Shown here: in pieces, positions 1-7,056 of the stretch
How the letters are laid out: the number at the start of each line of letters is the position of its first letter
How positions within the stretch are numbered: position 1 is the stretch's first letter
Assembly: GCA_038244535.1 (NCBI GenBank)
Contig: JBBRTJ010000026.1
Span: forward strand, 1-35,392
Direction of reading: 5' to 3'
DNA: 35,392 nucleotides
Origin: JBBRTJ01 sp038244535
GTDB lineage: Bacteria > Actinomycetota > Acidimicrobiia > Acidimicrobiales > Ilumatobacteraceae
The notes under the pieces: generated by a model
The model's input: the letters and a program-made list of their open reading frames with translations, nothing else
Database searches by the model: none
Told to the model about the DNA's origin: nothing
Position numbers and translations under genes: made by a program

Positions 1-159
1 GGATCGATCTCGATCGTGCCCGGCGTCGGCGACGGTGGCCCCGGCCCCGGGGACCCCGAAGGCGGCGGAGGATCGATCTCGATCGTGCCCGGCGTCGGCG
101 ACGGTGGCCCCGGCCCCGGGGACCCCGAAGGCGGCGGAGGATCGATCTCGATCGTGCCG
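1..159 (+). repeat. 69-bp in-frame tandem repeat
   Basis: Bases 1-69 and 70-138 are identical, and a third copy starts at 139 but diverges after about 20 bases. The unit encodes 23 residues, so the array stays in frame. Identity at every base, including third codon positions, indicates recent duplication rather than protein-level selection. The array probably continues to the left of the window. Confidence 0.9.
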
Positions 160-369
160 GGGCTCGGGGACGGACCGTCGGTGTTCAGCCTGGCGGGAGC
201 GAACCTCGTGACCTCGATGGGAGTCGCTCCGGGGGTGTCGCTGTCCCTGTGGGGCGGATACGACGAGGCCGACAGGTTCGTCGAGCACCGACTGCGCTAC
301 CTGCGGCTTGGCGCCGACGGATCGGTGACGACCGACGTCATGCTCGGCCAGCCCCTCCTCGTGAAGTAG
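1..369 (+). CDS. 3' end of a Gly/Pro-rich repeat protein (N-terminus outside the window)
   Basis: The frame is open from base 1 to a TAG stop, so this is the C-terminal 122 residues of a longer protein. The first part is a 23-residue repeat rich in Gly, Pro, Asp and Glu (core GDGGPGPGDPEGGGG followed by SISIVPG). It is present twice in full and a third time in part. The last 60 or so residues are non-repetitive and mixed hydrophobic/charged, with a GLGDGPSVFSLAGANLV stretch and a LGQPLLVK end, which looks like a small folded domain after a flexible linker. I do not recognise a family. A linker in a surface or secreted protein is a guess, because the N-terminus is not visible. Confidence 0.6.
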   Translation, partial: GSISIVPGVGDGGPGPGDPEGGGGSISIVPGVGDGGPGPGDPEGGGGSISIVPGLGDGPSVFSLAGANLVTSMGVAPGVSLSLWGGYDEADRFVEHRLRYLRLGADGSVTTDVMLGQPLLVK

Positions 370-912
370 CTCCGACCCCGGCGATGGTTGTGACGAAGCG
401 TTTGCACCGCCACGTTCGAAACTGACAGCGGCGGCGGGTGGCAAGCCATGGTCGAACGGACCCGAAAGCAACGCCAACGAGCGCAATCCCTCCAAGCGGC
501 CACCACCACTGCCACCCGAGATGCCGCCGAGCGCTCGTCGTGGAACGTGGGCTCCCGGGTTCAGCCAGAAAGGAGTTGTTGGATGCGCGGCGGGGGGAGA
601 CCGAGAACCACCTCGAACAGGGCCGCTGGTGGCCGGACCGAGACGCCTGAGCTATGTGTCGCGACGTTGTCGCTCTACGACAACGTTGCGACGCAAAGCG
701 AGCACGGCGCCCCGAAGCTGCCACCGCCCGAGGCCGATGCCGCGGGGCGCTGACTGGTCCCGCTGGTCGGTCCTCCCCATCGGGGGACACCCAGTCGTGC
801 GACGTTGTCGAGGCACGAGGGGTATCTCCCCACGCTGCGTCGCGGACATCGCTCGCGCGAGCGAGCAGCAGCATGGCCACACGTTTGCCGCAGGCGGGTG
901 GACGTGACGGAA
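370..912. other. gene-poor intergenic stretch (about 540 bp)
   Basis: No convincing gene was found. The open frames here lack domain-like composition and overlap in several phases. The stretch separates a plus-strand gene end from a minus-strand gene end. What it does hold is a near-perfect dyad at 658-692 and a second copy of its core at 799-810, plus a short palindrome around 851-864. Confidence 0.5.
658..692. other. inverted repeat, 15-bp arms (14 of 15 matching), 5-bp spacer
   Basis: The left arm GTCGCGACGTTGTCG (658-672) and right arm CGACAACGTTGCGAC (678-692) pair except at one position. The 12-base core GCGACGTTGTCG occurs again at 799-810, 138 bp away. It could be a protein-binding site or a hairpin terminator between the convergent flanking genes. 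The sequence does not decide between these. Confidence 0.5.
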
Positions 913-1131
913 CTACTCCCTGCTGCGGCTTCCCCTCCCCCTTCGCCACGCAGCACGTGCGCCTCCACCTGCAAGAAGTGCGATCGAACCGAACAGGACA
1001 ACTGCACCCATCGGGACCAAAGACAGGTTGTTGCGGCGATCAACGAGCACAAGAACCGCCAGAAGGGCAGCGAACAGCGCGACCGTGGCCAAGGGAACGG
1101 CAAGGACCTGCCACGGCCACCTGCTCAGCAT
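913..1131 (-). CDS. small two-helix membrane protein
   Basis: A 72-residue protein with two hydrophobic segments, at about residues 8-28 and 37-56, and an Arg-rich C-terminal tail (RRGRGSRSR). This predicts a membrane hairpin with a cytoplasmic basic tail. ATG at 1131 is chosen because AGGAG lies seven bases upstream. A GTG one codon earlier is in frame but too close to the ribosome site. It lies on the same strand as, and downstream of, the patatin-like gene, with a hairpin in the 134-bp gap. No family is recognised. The good ribosome site and the typical membrane composition are the main reasons to believe in it. Confidence 0.5.
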   Translation of the reverse strand: MLSRWPWQVLAVPLATVALFAALLAVLVLVDRRNNLSLVPMGAVVLFGSIALLAGGGARAAWRRGRGSRSRE

Positions 1132-1196
1132 CACGCCACTCCTGGACGCACAGGACGCGGCGACGAAGCGCAGTTCTGGGCGTGATCAGTCGCGTT

Positions 1197-1214
1197 GGTG
1201 CGACGCATCGCACC
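1197..1214 (-). terminator. candidate terminator after the patatin-like gene
   Basis: GGTGCGA (1197-1203) and TCGCACC (1208-1214) form a 7-bp stem with a 4-base loop, about 50 bases past the stop of the minus-strand lipase gene. No T-run follows, which is usual for high-GC actinobacterial gene ends. Confidence 0.4.
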
Positions 1215-1265
1215 GAGAACCCGCGGGGGACAGCCGAAGGAGGAGCTGATCGTCGAAAGCCGACC

Positions 1266-3533
1266 TCAACGCTTGACCGCGGCCGCCCGATAGCTGGCGT
1301 GGGCCTGGGTGACGGCGTCGACACCGAGGCGGCGATAGGCCTCGAACTGCGCGACGTCGTAGAACTGATCGCCGGTGCCGTCGTAGGGGAAGCCGGGTCG
1401 GGTGCGCTGGTAGGTGATGAGGTCGGTGGGGGCGGTCGGCACCAGCGCCTCACGGACGTAGACGAGACGCCCCTCACGCTTGTTCGCATAGCGGAAAGGC
1501 ACGATGGCATGGTTGTTCTTGCTGAGGTTCGGGTGCTCGTCGTCGATCGGAGCGAAGGCGTCGATGTCAATGGGGTCGAACTCGACGCCGAGCTCGGCCC
1601 GGGCGATCGCCTGGGCCTGGCCCAGCGTGCTGAGCTGACCGGAGTGGTCACCGGCGGCATCGAGGCACCAGATCTCCGTGCAACCCCGGCGCAGCAGCTC
1701 GACGAGGCCCAGGTTCTCGTAGTGCCCGCCATCGGTGACGTACAGGAAGCGGCTCGTGAGCGAGTTCGTGCCGAGCATCTCTTTGACGAGGAACCGCGGC
1801 TTGACCCGCTGCGTGCGGTCCCACGTCCCCTCACTGACGTGGTGGGGGTTGGGGAGCCACACGCCGAGGCGAAGGTTGAGCAACGTGAGCATCATTCGGG
1901 CCGCGGGCCGGGTCATGCGTCCCATCGACGGCGAGATGGCGGCGCCCGAGATCGACACCGCCGACAGCGGGCTCACGTCACGGATCTGGCCTGCGGTGGC
2001 GGCCGCCGACGTCCCGCTGTTGAGGACCTTCTGGAACCCGCGCCGGTGCTTGATCGCCTCCTCGTACATCGCCGTCGGCACGTACCCGACGAGGTGACCA
2101 CCCAGCTCTCGCTGGGAGAACACGAACCCGCTGACCCCGAACTTCGGCGGCGTGAGCCCGAGGTCAGAGACGTTGGCCGCCGCGCAGATGAGCAGCTCGG
2201 GCCAGTCGGTGACCTCGGCGTCGGCGAGCTGGGACAGTCGGGGCTCGTCTTCTTGAGGGATCGCTCGCACGCGCACCCGCGTCTGGCCGTCGTGGTCCTC
2301 GATCACGCGCTCGAGGGAGAACACCGTGCGCAACCTGCGCTTGTAGAACGGCTGCGCGGACCAGGCGATGGGGTTGCCTTGCCAGCCCAGCAGCCCGATG
2401 ACCGCGCCGAGGGCCACGACGGCCAGCAGCTCCTGCGATGACCAGCCGTCGGTGGTCAGGTCGACACCGACCAGGAACGTGACAGCCAAGGTCAGCGGCC
2501 CGACGACCCACAGCAGGACGTTGGAGACGATCTTGAGGAGCTTGCGGGGCCACGCCCGCACCTTGCCGGCGGCGGCCGTGATGCCACTCATGCCCGACTT
2601 CGACGCCACGTTCAGCGCGGAGCCAAGGATCACCAGCAGCGCTCCAGTCACGCTGGCCGACCGCCCGCCCGTCCCGGTCCCCGTGCCCGGTGTCGCCCAA
2701 TCGATGCTGACCCGCCTGAGCGCAACGAGCACCGCCGGCACCACGAACACGAAGACCGCGGCGACGAGCGCCAACGCCACCAGGCTCCCGGACCAGCGCA
2801 CGAGGCGCCGCCAGCGCTTCTCTGCCGCCGGGCGGAACAGCAGGTCGACCAGTTGGGCGAGCACGCCGAGCACGAACGGGACCGCGACGATGGCGTACGC
2901 CAACCACCCGAACGACACCTCGTCGCCCGGGTCCTCCAAGCCGGGCAGTGCCAGGCCGTAGAGCCAGCCGGCTCCGAGGCCGAGCAGGTAGATCGTCGTG
3001 AACACCACGAACACGTTGACCCCGACGCCGATCACGAAGCGCAGGGCCAGGTTCCACCGGCCGCTCGGACCTGGGGCGAGGTAGTCGGTGCGGTTGCGGA
3101 GGTAGTCGAGCTCGGGCGAGCCAAGCGCGTAGGGCGCTGGGGCGGCAGGATCGGCAAAGGCGGCCTTGGATCGCAGGCGCAGGATGGTCGCGGCCGTGAC
3201 CGCGTACGACCCACCCGACACCCCTGCCAGGTAGCGGGCGCGCTGCAGGACCCGTTCGTTCCACAGCACCTGCATCCCTCCGAACGCGAACGACGCCGAT
3301 CGCAGCCCACCGCCCGAGCAGCAGATCCCGACGCGCTCCTCGCCCACGGGCGGGGACGTGGGCTCGGCGAACAGCAGCGGCTGGTCGGTGGATCCCTCCA
3401 AGAGGACCCAGGCCTTCAACGCCGCCAGTCCGGTCGGACGATCGGCCGGGAACGGCGCGGGGTCGGGTCGATCGACGCTCGGCGGCGCCGGCTCAGGGCC
3501 GGTGGAGACCGGCCGTCCCTCGTCTGGCCCCAT
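1266..3533 (-). CDS. patatin-like phospholipase with an inserted membrane domain
   Basis: A 755-residue protein. An oxyanion-type GGGLR (residues 74-78) and the lipase elbow GVSGG with Ser106 are followed much later by DGG with Asp601 in YVTDGGHYENLGL, the Ser-Asp dyad of patatin-family acyl hydrolases. Between them, about residues 160-390 hold five or six hydrophobic segments, so the catalytic domain appears split by a membrane domain. It probably hydrolyses lipid acyl esters at the membrane; the substrate is unknown. ATG 3533 follows a G-rich ribosome site and is preferred over a longer frame starting at 3710, whose extra residues look non-coding. It is unusually long for the family. A lipoprotein gene lies upstream on the same strand. 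Confidence 0.85.
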   Translation of the reverse strand: MGPDEGRPVSTGPEPAPPSVDRPDPAPFPADRPTGLAALKAWVLLEGSTDQPLLFAEPTSPPVGEERVGICCSGGGLRSASFAFGGMQVLWNERVLQRARYLAGVSGGSYAVTAATILRLRSKAAFADPAAPAPYALGSPELDYLRNRTDYLAPGPSGRWNLALRFVIGVGVNVFVVFTTIYLLGLGAGWLYGLALPGLEDPGDEVSFGWLAYAIVAVPFVLGVLAQLVDLLFRPAAEKRWRRLVRWSGSLVALALVAAVFVFVVPAVLVALRRVSIDWATPGTGTGTGGRSASVTGALLVILGSALNVASKSGMSGITAAAGKVRAWPRKLLKIVSNVLLWVVGPLTLAVTFLVGVDLTTDGWSSQELLAVVALGAVIGLLGWQGNPIAWSAQPFYKRRLRTVFSLERVIEDHDGQTRVRVRAIPQEDEPRLSQLADAEVTDWPELLICAAANVSDLGLTPPKFGVSGFVFSQRELGGHLVGYVPTAMYEEAIKHRRGFQKVLNSGTSAAATAGQIRDVSPLSAVSISGAAISPSMGRMTRPAARMMLTLLNLRLGVWLPNPHHVSEGTWDRTQRVKPRFLVKEMLGTNSLTSRFLYVTDGGHYENLGLVELLRRGCTEIWCLDAAGDHSGQLSTLGQAQAIARAELGVEFDPIDIDAFAPIDDEHPNLSKNNHAIVPFRYANKREGRLVYVREALVPTAPTDLITYQRTRPGFPYDGTGDQFYDVAQFEAYRRLGVDAVTQAHASYRAAAVKR

Positions 3534-3640
3534 GGCACACCCCCTGCAACACCCGGGCGCCGAACCGGTCCGGGTCGTGACCGCGCACGCTACGCCCGGT
3601 CGGGACGCCGACGGCGTGATCGGCAGGTGTCGCTCAGGTT

Positions 3641-3677
3641 GTGCGGCAAAGGAGCACGGAGTGCTCGTACGCCGCAC
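3641..3677. terminator. two-part stem-loop between the lipoprotein and lipase genes
   Basis: GTGCGGC (3641-3647) pairs with GCCGCAC (3671-3677), and inside it GAGCAC (3652-3657) pairs with GTGCTC (3661-3666), leaving a 3-base loop and a symmetric 4+4 internal loop. It sits 73 bp past the lipoprotein stop on the minus strand, so it could end that transcript or act on the lipase leader. It shares the GTGCGGC stem and flanking GAGCCTGTGC with the hairpin at 6887-6925. Confidence 0.5.
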
Positions 3678-3749
3678 AAGCTTCAGAGCCTGTGCCCAAC
3701 GGGACCGCACACCTTCCCGACAGGAACTGCGGAGTCCGCTGCAAGGTCG

Positions 3750-4211
3750 TTACGGGGTGTATTGCAGGTTCAACTGGGTCTGGTCGCCGCCGCCTCCGCT
3801 CTGGAACGCGGAGGCCGTGACGACCACGGTCGCTCCCGTTGACGTCGACTTGTAGGTGGCCGTGGTGTCACTGGAGCCGGAGGCCTGGGCGGCTGTCGTG
3901 GCCGTGTAGCCCGCCCCGGGCATCGCCTGCGCGTAGAACGCCATCACCCCTACGGGCTGCATCCCGTTCACCTTGAAGCTCTGGATCCAGCTGGTGCCGC
4001 TCTGCGACGCCGCGCTGACGGGCTCGGTCGCGGACGGCTTCGGGATGGCGGCGAAGGCGCCAGGCACCTGGCCGCCGCCAGCACCGGGCTGGCTGCTGTT
4101 GCCATTGCTGCTGCAAGCGACGCCGATGAGCGCCAGCGGCACGGCCAACAGCGCCACTACCCGCCACCTCCTGCAGCTCCGAAGTCGATCTGGTCTCGCA
4201 ATCCACGCCAT
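3750..4211 (-). CDS. small secreted lipoprotein
   Basis: A 153-residue protein. It has a basic N-terminus (RPDRLRSCRRWR), a hydrophobic stretch VVALLAVPLALIGVA, then Cys33, which gives a type II signal peptide with an imperfect lipobox (GVAC). A low-complexity SSNGNSSQPGAGGG linker leads into a small mixed domain that contains SGTSWIQSFKVNGMQPVGVMAFYAQAM in two overlapping parts and ends in a beta-rich tail. The middle resembles small domains in which a short oligomer or sensor fold sits outside the membrane, but I cannot name the family. ATG 4211 is preceded by a strong AGGGGAGGA ribosome site. It is divergent from the oxidoreductase at 4298 and upstream of the lipase. Confidence 0.7.
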   Translation of the reverse strand: MAWIARPDRLRSCRRWRVVALLAVPLALIGVACSSNGNSSQPGAGGGQVPGAFAAIPKPSATEPVSAASQSGTSWIQSFKVNGMQPVGVMAFYAQAMPGAGYTATTAAQASGSSDTTATYKSTSTGATVVVTASAFQSGGGGDQTQLNLQYTP

Positions 4212-4297
4212 GGCGGGTCCTCCCCTTGGTCGCCGCAGACGTTAGGCATCGGCTGCCCTTCGGGACAGCACGGCGCCGGTCGGTCGGGGAGACTGTG

Positions 4298-5905
4298 ATG
4301 GTGACGTGCGCCAGCCATTCCCGCATCCCTGATCTCCTCGCGCCGAGCGCCGGCTGGGGTGCCGTTCGGGTCGTGGTGGGCCGGCTCGAGGAGCGGAGCC
4401 CGGCGGCCGTCGCCGAGCTGCGCCACCACGCCGAGTCGGGCGGTGCGCTCCTGGTCCTGCCCGAGCCGGGCGACGCGCTGCAGGCCGCGCTGACCGGCGT
4501 CGTGGTCGACCACGAGCTCGACCGGGGTGAGTGGGTCATCACGGTGGCCGACCGGGCCGAGGCCGCGCGCCTTGATCGCGAGGTCCCCGTCACGACCCCG
4601 CTGCACGTGCTGCGGGTCATCAGCGACGACGTGACGGTCGCGGCAACGTCGTCGATCCGGTTCCACCACGTGCCGGTGCTCACCAGCCGTGCGCTCGGCC
4701 TCGGTCGAGTGGTGAGCACGGGGCTCAGCGACCTCGACGCCCTGCTCGCCCACCCGGTCCTCGGCCGGTTCGTGCGGCGGCTGCTGTCTCCGCCGGCCCC
4801 GGAGGGCCGCACGCTGGGCGTCGCCGTCGTCGGCTATGGCCCTCACGGCGGCATGGGGTACCTCCACGGCCTGGCCGCCACCGAGACCCACGGCCTCGCG
4901 CTCGTCGCCGCCGTCGATCCGATCGCCGCCCGCCTCACCGTCGCCGCCGCCGACTTCCCGGGGTTGCACACCTACGCCACCGCCGCCGAGCTCGCCGCCG
5001 ATGCCGCTGTCGACATCGCCATCGTGGCCACGCCACCCTCGCAGCACGCCGACCTGGCGGTGGCACTGCTCGACGCGGGCAAGCACGTCGTGGTCGAGAA
5101 GCCCATGTGCCTCACCGTGGCCGACGCCGATCGCATGCTCGCTGCTGCGGCCGCCAACGGCCGGGTGCTCACAGTGCACCAGAGCCGGCGGTGGGACACC
5201 GACTTCCTGGCCGTGTGCCGGGCCGTCGAGCGGGGCCTCGTGGGCGACGTCTTCAACATCGAGACGTTCGTCGGCGGCTTCGAGCACCCATGCCGCGCCT
5301 GGCACTCCGAAGAGTCGATCTCCGGCGGCGCCGTCTTCGACTGGGGCTCGCACCACATCGACTGGATCCTGCGCCTCCACGGCGAAGCGCCGGTTCAGGT
5401 GATCACGAGCAGCCACAAGCGGGTGTGGCGCGACGTCACCAATGCGGACCAGGTGACGGTCTGGATGCAGTGGGCCGACGGGCGCGAGGCCACGTTCCGC
5501 CAGAGCGACATCGCCGCAGTGCGGCGCCCGAAGTTCTTCGTGCAGGGCACCGAGGGCACGATCGAAGGCCACTACCGGCCGTTGCGGTTCGAGTCGGTCG
5601 AACCCGGCCGCGGCTACCTCGACCGCACGGCGCACCACGCCGAGGCCCCCGTCGATCTGCGTCTCGTGCGCTACGAGGGTGGCTATGGACTGATCGAGCA
5701 GGCGTTGCCGCCGGCGCCTGCTCCGGGGTGGGGCTTCCACCAGAATCTGGCCGACCACCTGCTGCTGGGCGAGCCGCTCGCCGTACCACCCCGCCAGAGC
5801 CGGGCCGTCGTGGCCGTACTGGAAGCCGCACACCGCGCCGGCGCCAACGGCTCGGCCATCGTGCGACTGGAGGGCCTCGAGACCGACGCGCTGGGGCCCT
5901 CATGA
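4298..5905 (+). CDS. Gfo/Idh/MocA-family oxidoreductase with ThuA-like N-terminal domain
   Basis: A 535-residue protein. The C-terminal part is a typical NAD(P)-dependent sugar/inositol dehydrogenase: Rossmann start LGVAVVGYGPHGGMGYLHG (about 173-191), TPPSQHADLAVALLDAGKHV before the EKP motif (267-269), then the alpha/beta substrate domain with FDWGSHHIDWIL. Residues 1-165 form an extra domain whose ending (LGLGRVVSTGLSDLDALL) resembles ThuA-like class I glutamine-amidotransferase folds, which often neighbour these enzymes in sugar-use loci. A fusion is less common. ATG 4298 has GGGGAG six bases upstream; a 24-residue N-terminal extension is possible but unlikely. It overlaps the next oxidoreductase by 4 bp (ATGA). 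The substrate is unknown, probably a sugar or polyol. Confidence 0.85.
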   Translation: MVTCASHSRIPDLLAPSAGWGAVRVVVGRLEERSPAAVAELRHHAESGGALLVLPEPGDALQAALTGVVVDHELDRGEWVITVADRAEAARLDREVPVTTPLHVLRVISDDVTVAATSSIRFHHVPVLTSRALGLGRVVSTGLSDLDALLAHPVLGRFVRRLLSPPAPEGRTLGVAVVGYGPHGGMGYLHGLAATETHGLALVAAVDPIAARLTVAAADFPGLHTYATAAELAADAAVDIAIVATPPSQHADLAVALLDAGKHVVVEKPMCLTVADADRMLAAAAANGRVLTVHQSRRWDTDFLAVCRAVERGLVGDVFNIETFVGGFEHPCRAWHSEESISGGAVFDWGSHHIDWILRLHGEAPVQVITSSHKRVWRDVTNADQVTVWMQWADGREATFRQSDIAAVRRPKFFVQGTEGTIEGHYRPLRFESVEPGRGYLDRTAHHAEAPVDLRLVRYEGGYGLIEQALPPAPAPGWGFHQNLADHLLLGEPLAVPPRQSRAVVAVLEAAHRAGANGSAIVRLEGLETDALGPS

Positions 5906-6879
5906 GGGGCGACGAACCGCTTCGCTTCGGCATCCTCGGCGCCCGTTCGTGGATCGCCAACGGGGCGGTGATCCCGGCCATCGAGGCCTCCTCCAACGGC
6001 ACGCTCGTCGCGGTCGCCGCCGCCACGGGGCCGGTCCCGGCACGGCTCGCCCCTCTGGATGCCGGCAGCTACGACGCCGTGCTCGCCCGTCCCGACGTCG
6101 AGGCCGTGTACCTGCCCCTGCCCAACGGCCTGCACCGCCAGTGGGTCGAGCGGGCGGCCGCCGCCGGCAAGCACGTGCTGTGCGAAAAGCCCCTCGGCCT
6201 CGACGGCCCCGATGCCACCGCCATGGCCGCCACCTGCGAGGCCGCCGGCGTGCTGCTCGCCGAAGCCTGGATGACGCCGTTCGGCGCGCGTTGGGCCGAG
6301 GTCGTCGCCGTCGCCGCGTCGGGAGCGCTCGGCGAGGTGCGCCACGTCCGGGGTCAGTTCACCTTCACGCTCGGGCCGGAACAGGCGGCCAACTACCGCT
6401 GGGACCCGGCCCAGGGTGGCGGAGCGCTGCTCGACGTCGGCATCTACGCGCTCGGTGCTGCGATCGCGCTGTGGGGACCCGAGCCCGCGACGGTCGCGGC
6501 GGCCTCTCGGCCGAGCGAGTCGGGCGTCGATGCCACCACGTCGGCGTGGTGCGACTGGGGCGACGGTCGCACTGCACACGCACTGGTGTCGTTCGAGCTC
6601 CCAGAGTGCCAGCGCCTCGAGATCGTGGCCACCGGGGGCCGGGTGGTCGTCGACGGTCCGGCCTTCACCGGTGGCCCGCAGGCCTCGTCATACGAGCGCC
6701 ACGGCGTCGACGGGTCGGTGGCGAGCGTGGCGATCCCGGGCAACGACGCCTACGTCGGGATGGTCGAAGCCTTCGCCCGCGCCGTGCGCGGGATCGAACC
6801 CTGGCCGCGACCGGTCAGCGAGGCGATCGCACTCTCCCGCCTGCTCGATCGCATACGGACCGCCGCCACCTCCCACTGA
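5902..6879 (+). CDS. Gfo/Idh/MocA-family oxidoreductase
   Basis: A 325-residue protein of the usual length for the family. It starts with the nucleotide-binding FGILGARSWIANG, has LPNGLHRQWVERAAAAGKHV followed by CEKPLGL with the EKP lysine, and continues with the C-terminal sheet domain (GGGALLDVGIYALGAA). The predicted reaction is NAD(P)-linked oxidation or reduction of a sugar or related polyol. Its ATG overlaps the stop of the preceding family member (ATGA), so the two are translationally coupled and probably work in one pathway or as successive steps. A strong hairpin right after the stop ends the unit. Confidence 0.88.
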   Translation: MRGDEPLRFGILGARSWIANGAVIPAIEASSNGTLVAVAAATGPVPARLAPLDAGSYDAVLARPDVEAVYLPLPNGLHRQWVERAAAAGKHVLCEKPLGLDGPDATAMAATCEAAGVLLAEAWMTPFGARWAEVVAVAASGALGEVRHVRGQFTFTLGPEQAANYRWDPAQGGGALLDVGIYALGAAIALWGPEPATVAAASRPSESGVDATTSAWCDWGDGRTAHALVSFELPECQRLEIVATGGRVVVDGPAFTGGPQASSYERHGVDGSVASVAIPGNDAYVGMVEAFARAVRGIEPWPRPVSEAIALSRLLDRIRTAATSH

Positions 6880-6886
6880 CCGAGCC

Positions 6887-6925
6887 TGTGCGGCGAACGG
6901 GCCGCCGAGCCGCATTCGCCGCACA
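6887..6925 (+). terminator. terminator hairpin after the oxidoreductase pair
   Basis: TGTGCGGCGAA (6887-6897) and TTCGCCGCACA (6915-6925) form a perfect 11-bp stem with a 17-base GC-rich loop, seven bases past the TGA. No T-tract is present. The stem is related to that at 3641-3677. Confidence 0.7.
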
Positions 6926-7056
6926 CGTCACATGAGCTCAACCACGTCCTGCGGGCCAGGAGTTGGACAGGACGGCTCCGATGGGTCATCGTCGGCGGTT
7001 GCAATCGCCGCCGCTGGGGACACACGTGCACGACGCGCACGGGAAGGAAGATCGAG

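Noticed and set aside
583..753. 56-residue plus-strand frame with AGGAG seven bases before ATG 583
   Set aside because: The ribosome site is good, but the composition (Gly/Arg/Thr/Pro mixture, no core) does not look like a folded or membrane protein, and the 658-692 dyad lies within it. It could still be a real small gene.
338..949. 203-residue minus-strand frame with a Trp-rich hydrophobic stretch near 430-510
   Set aside because: Overall composition is Arg/Ser-rich shadow type, with no ribosome site and no family. The hydrophobic patch alone is not enough.
654..2441. 595-residue plus-strand frame
   Set aside because: It is the antisense shadow of the patatin-like gene over most of its length, rich in Asp/Glu/Gly/Arg as expected for GC-rich shadows.
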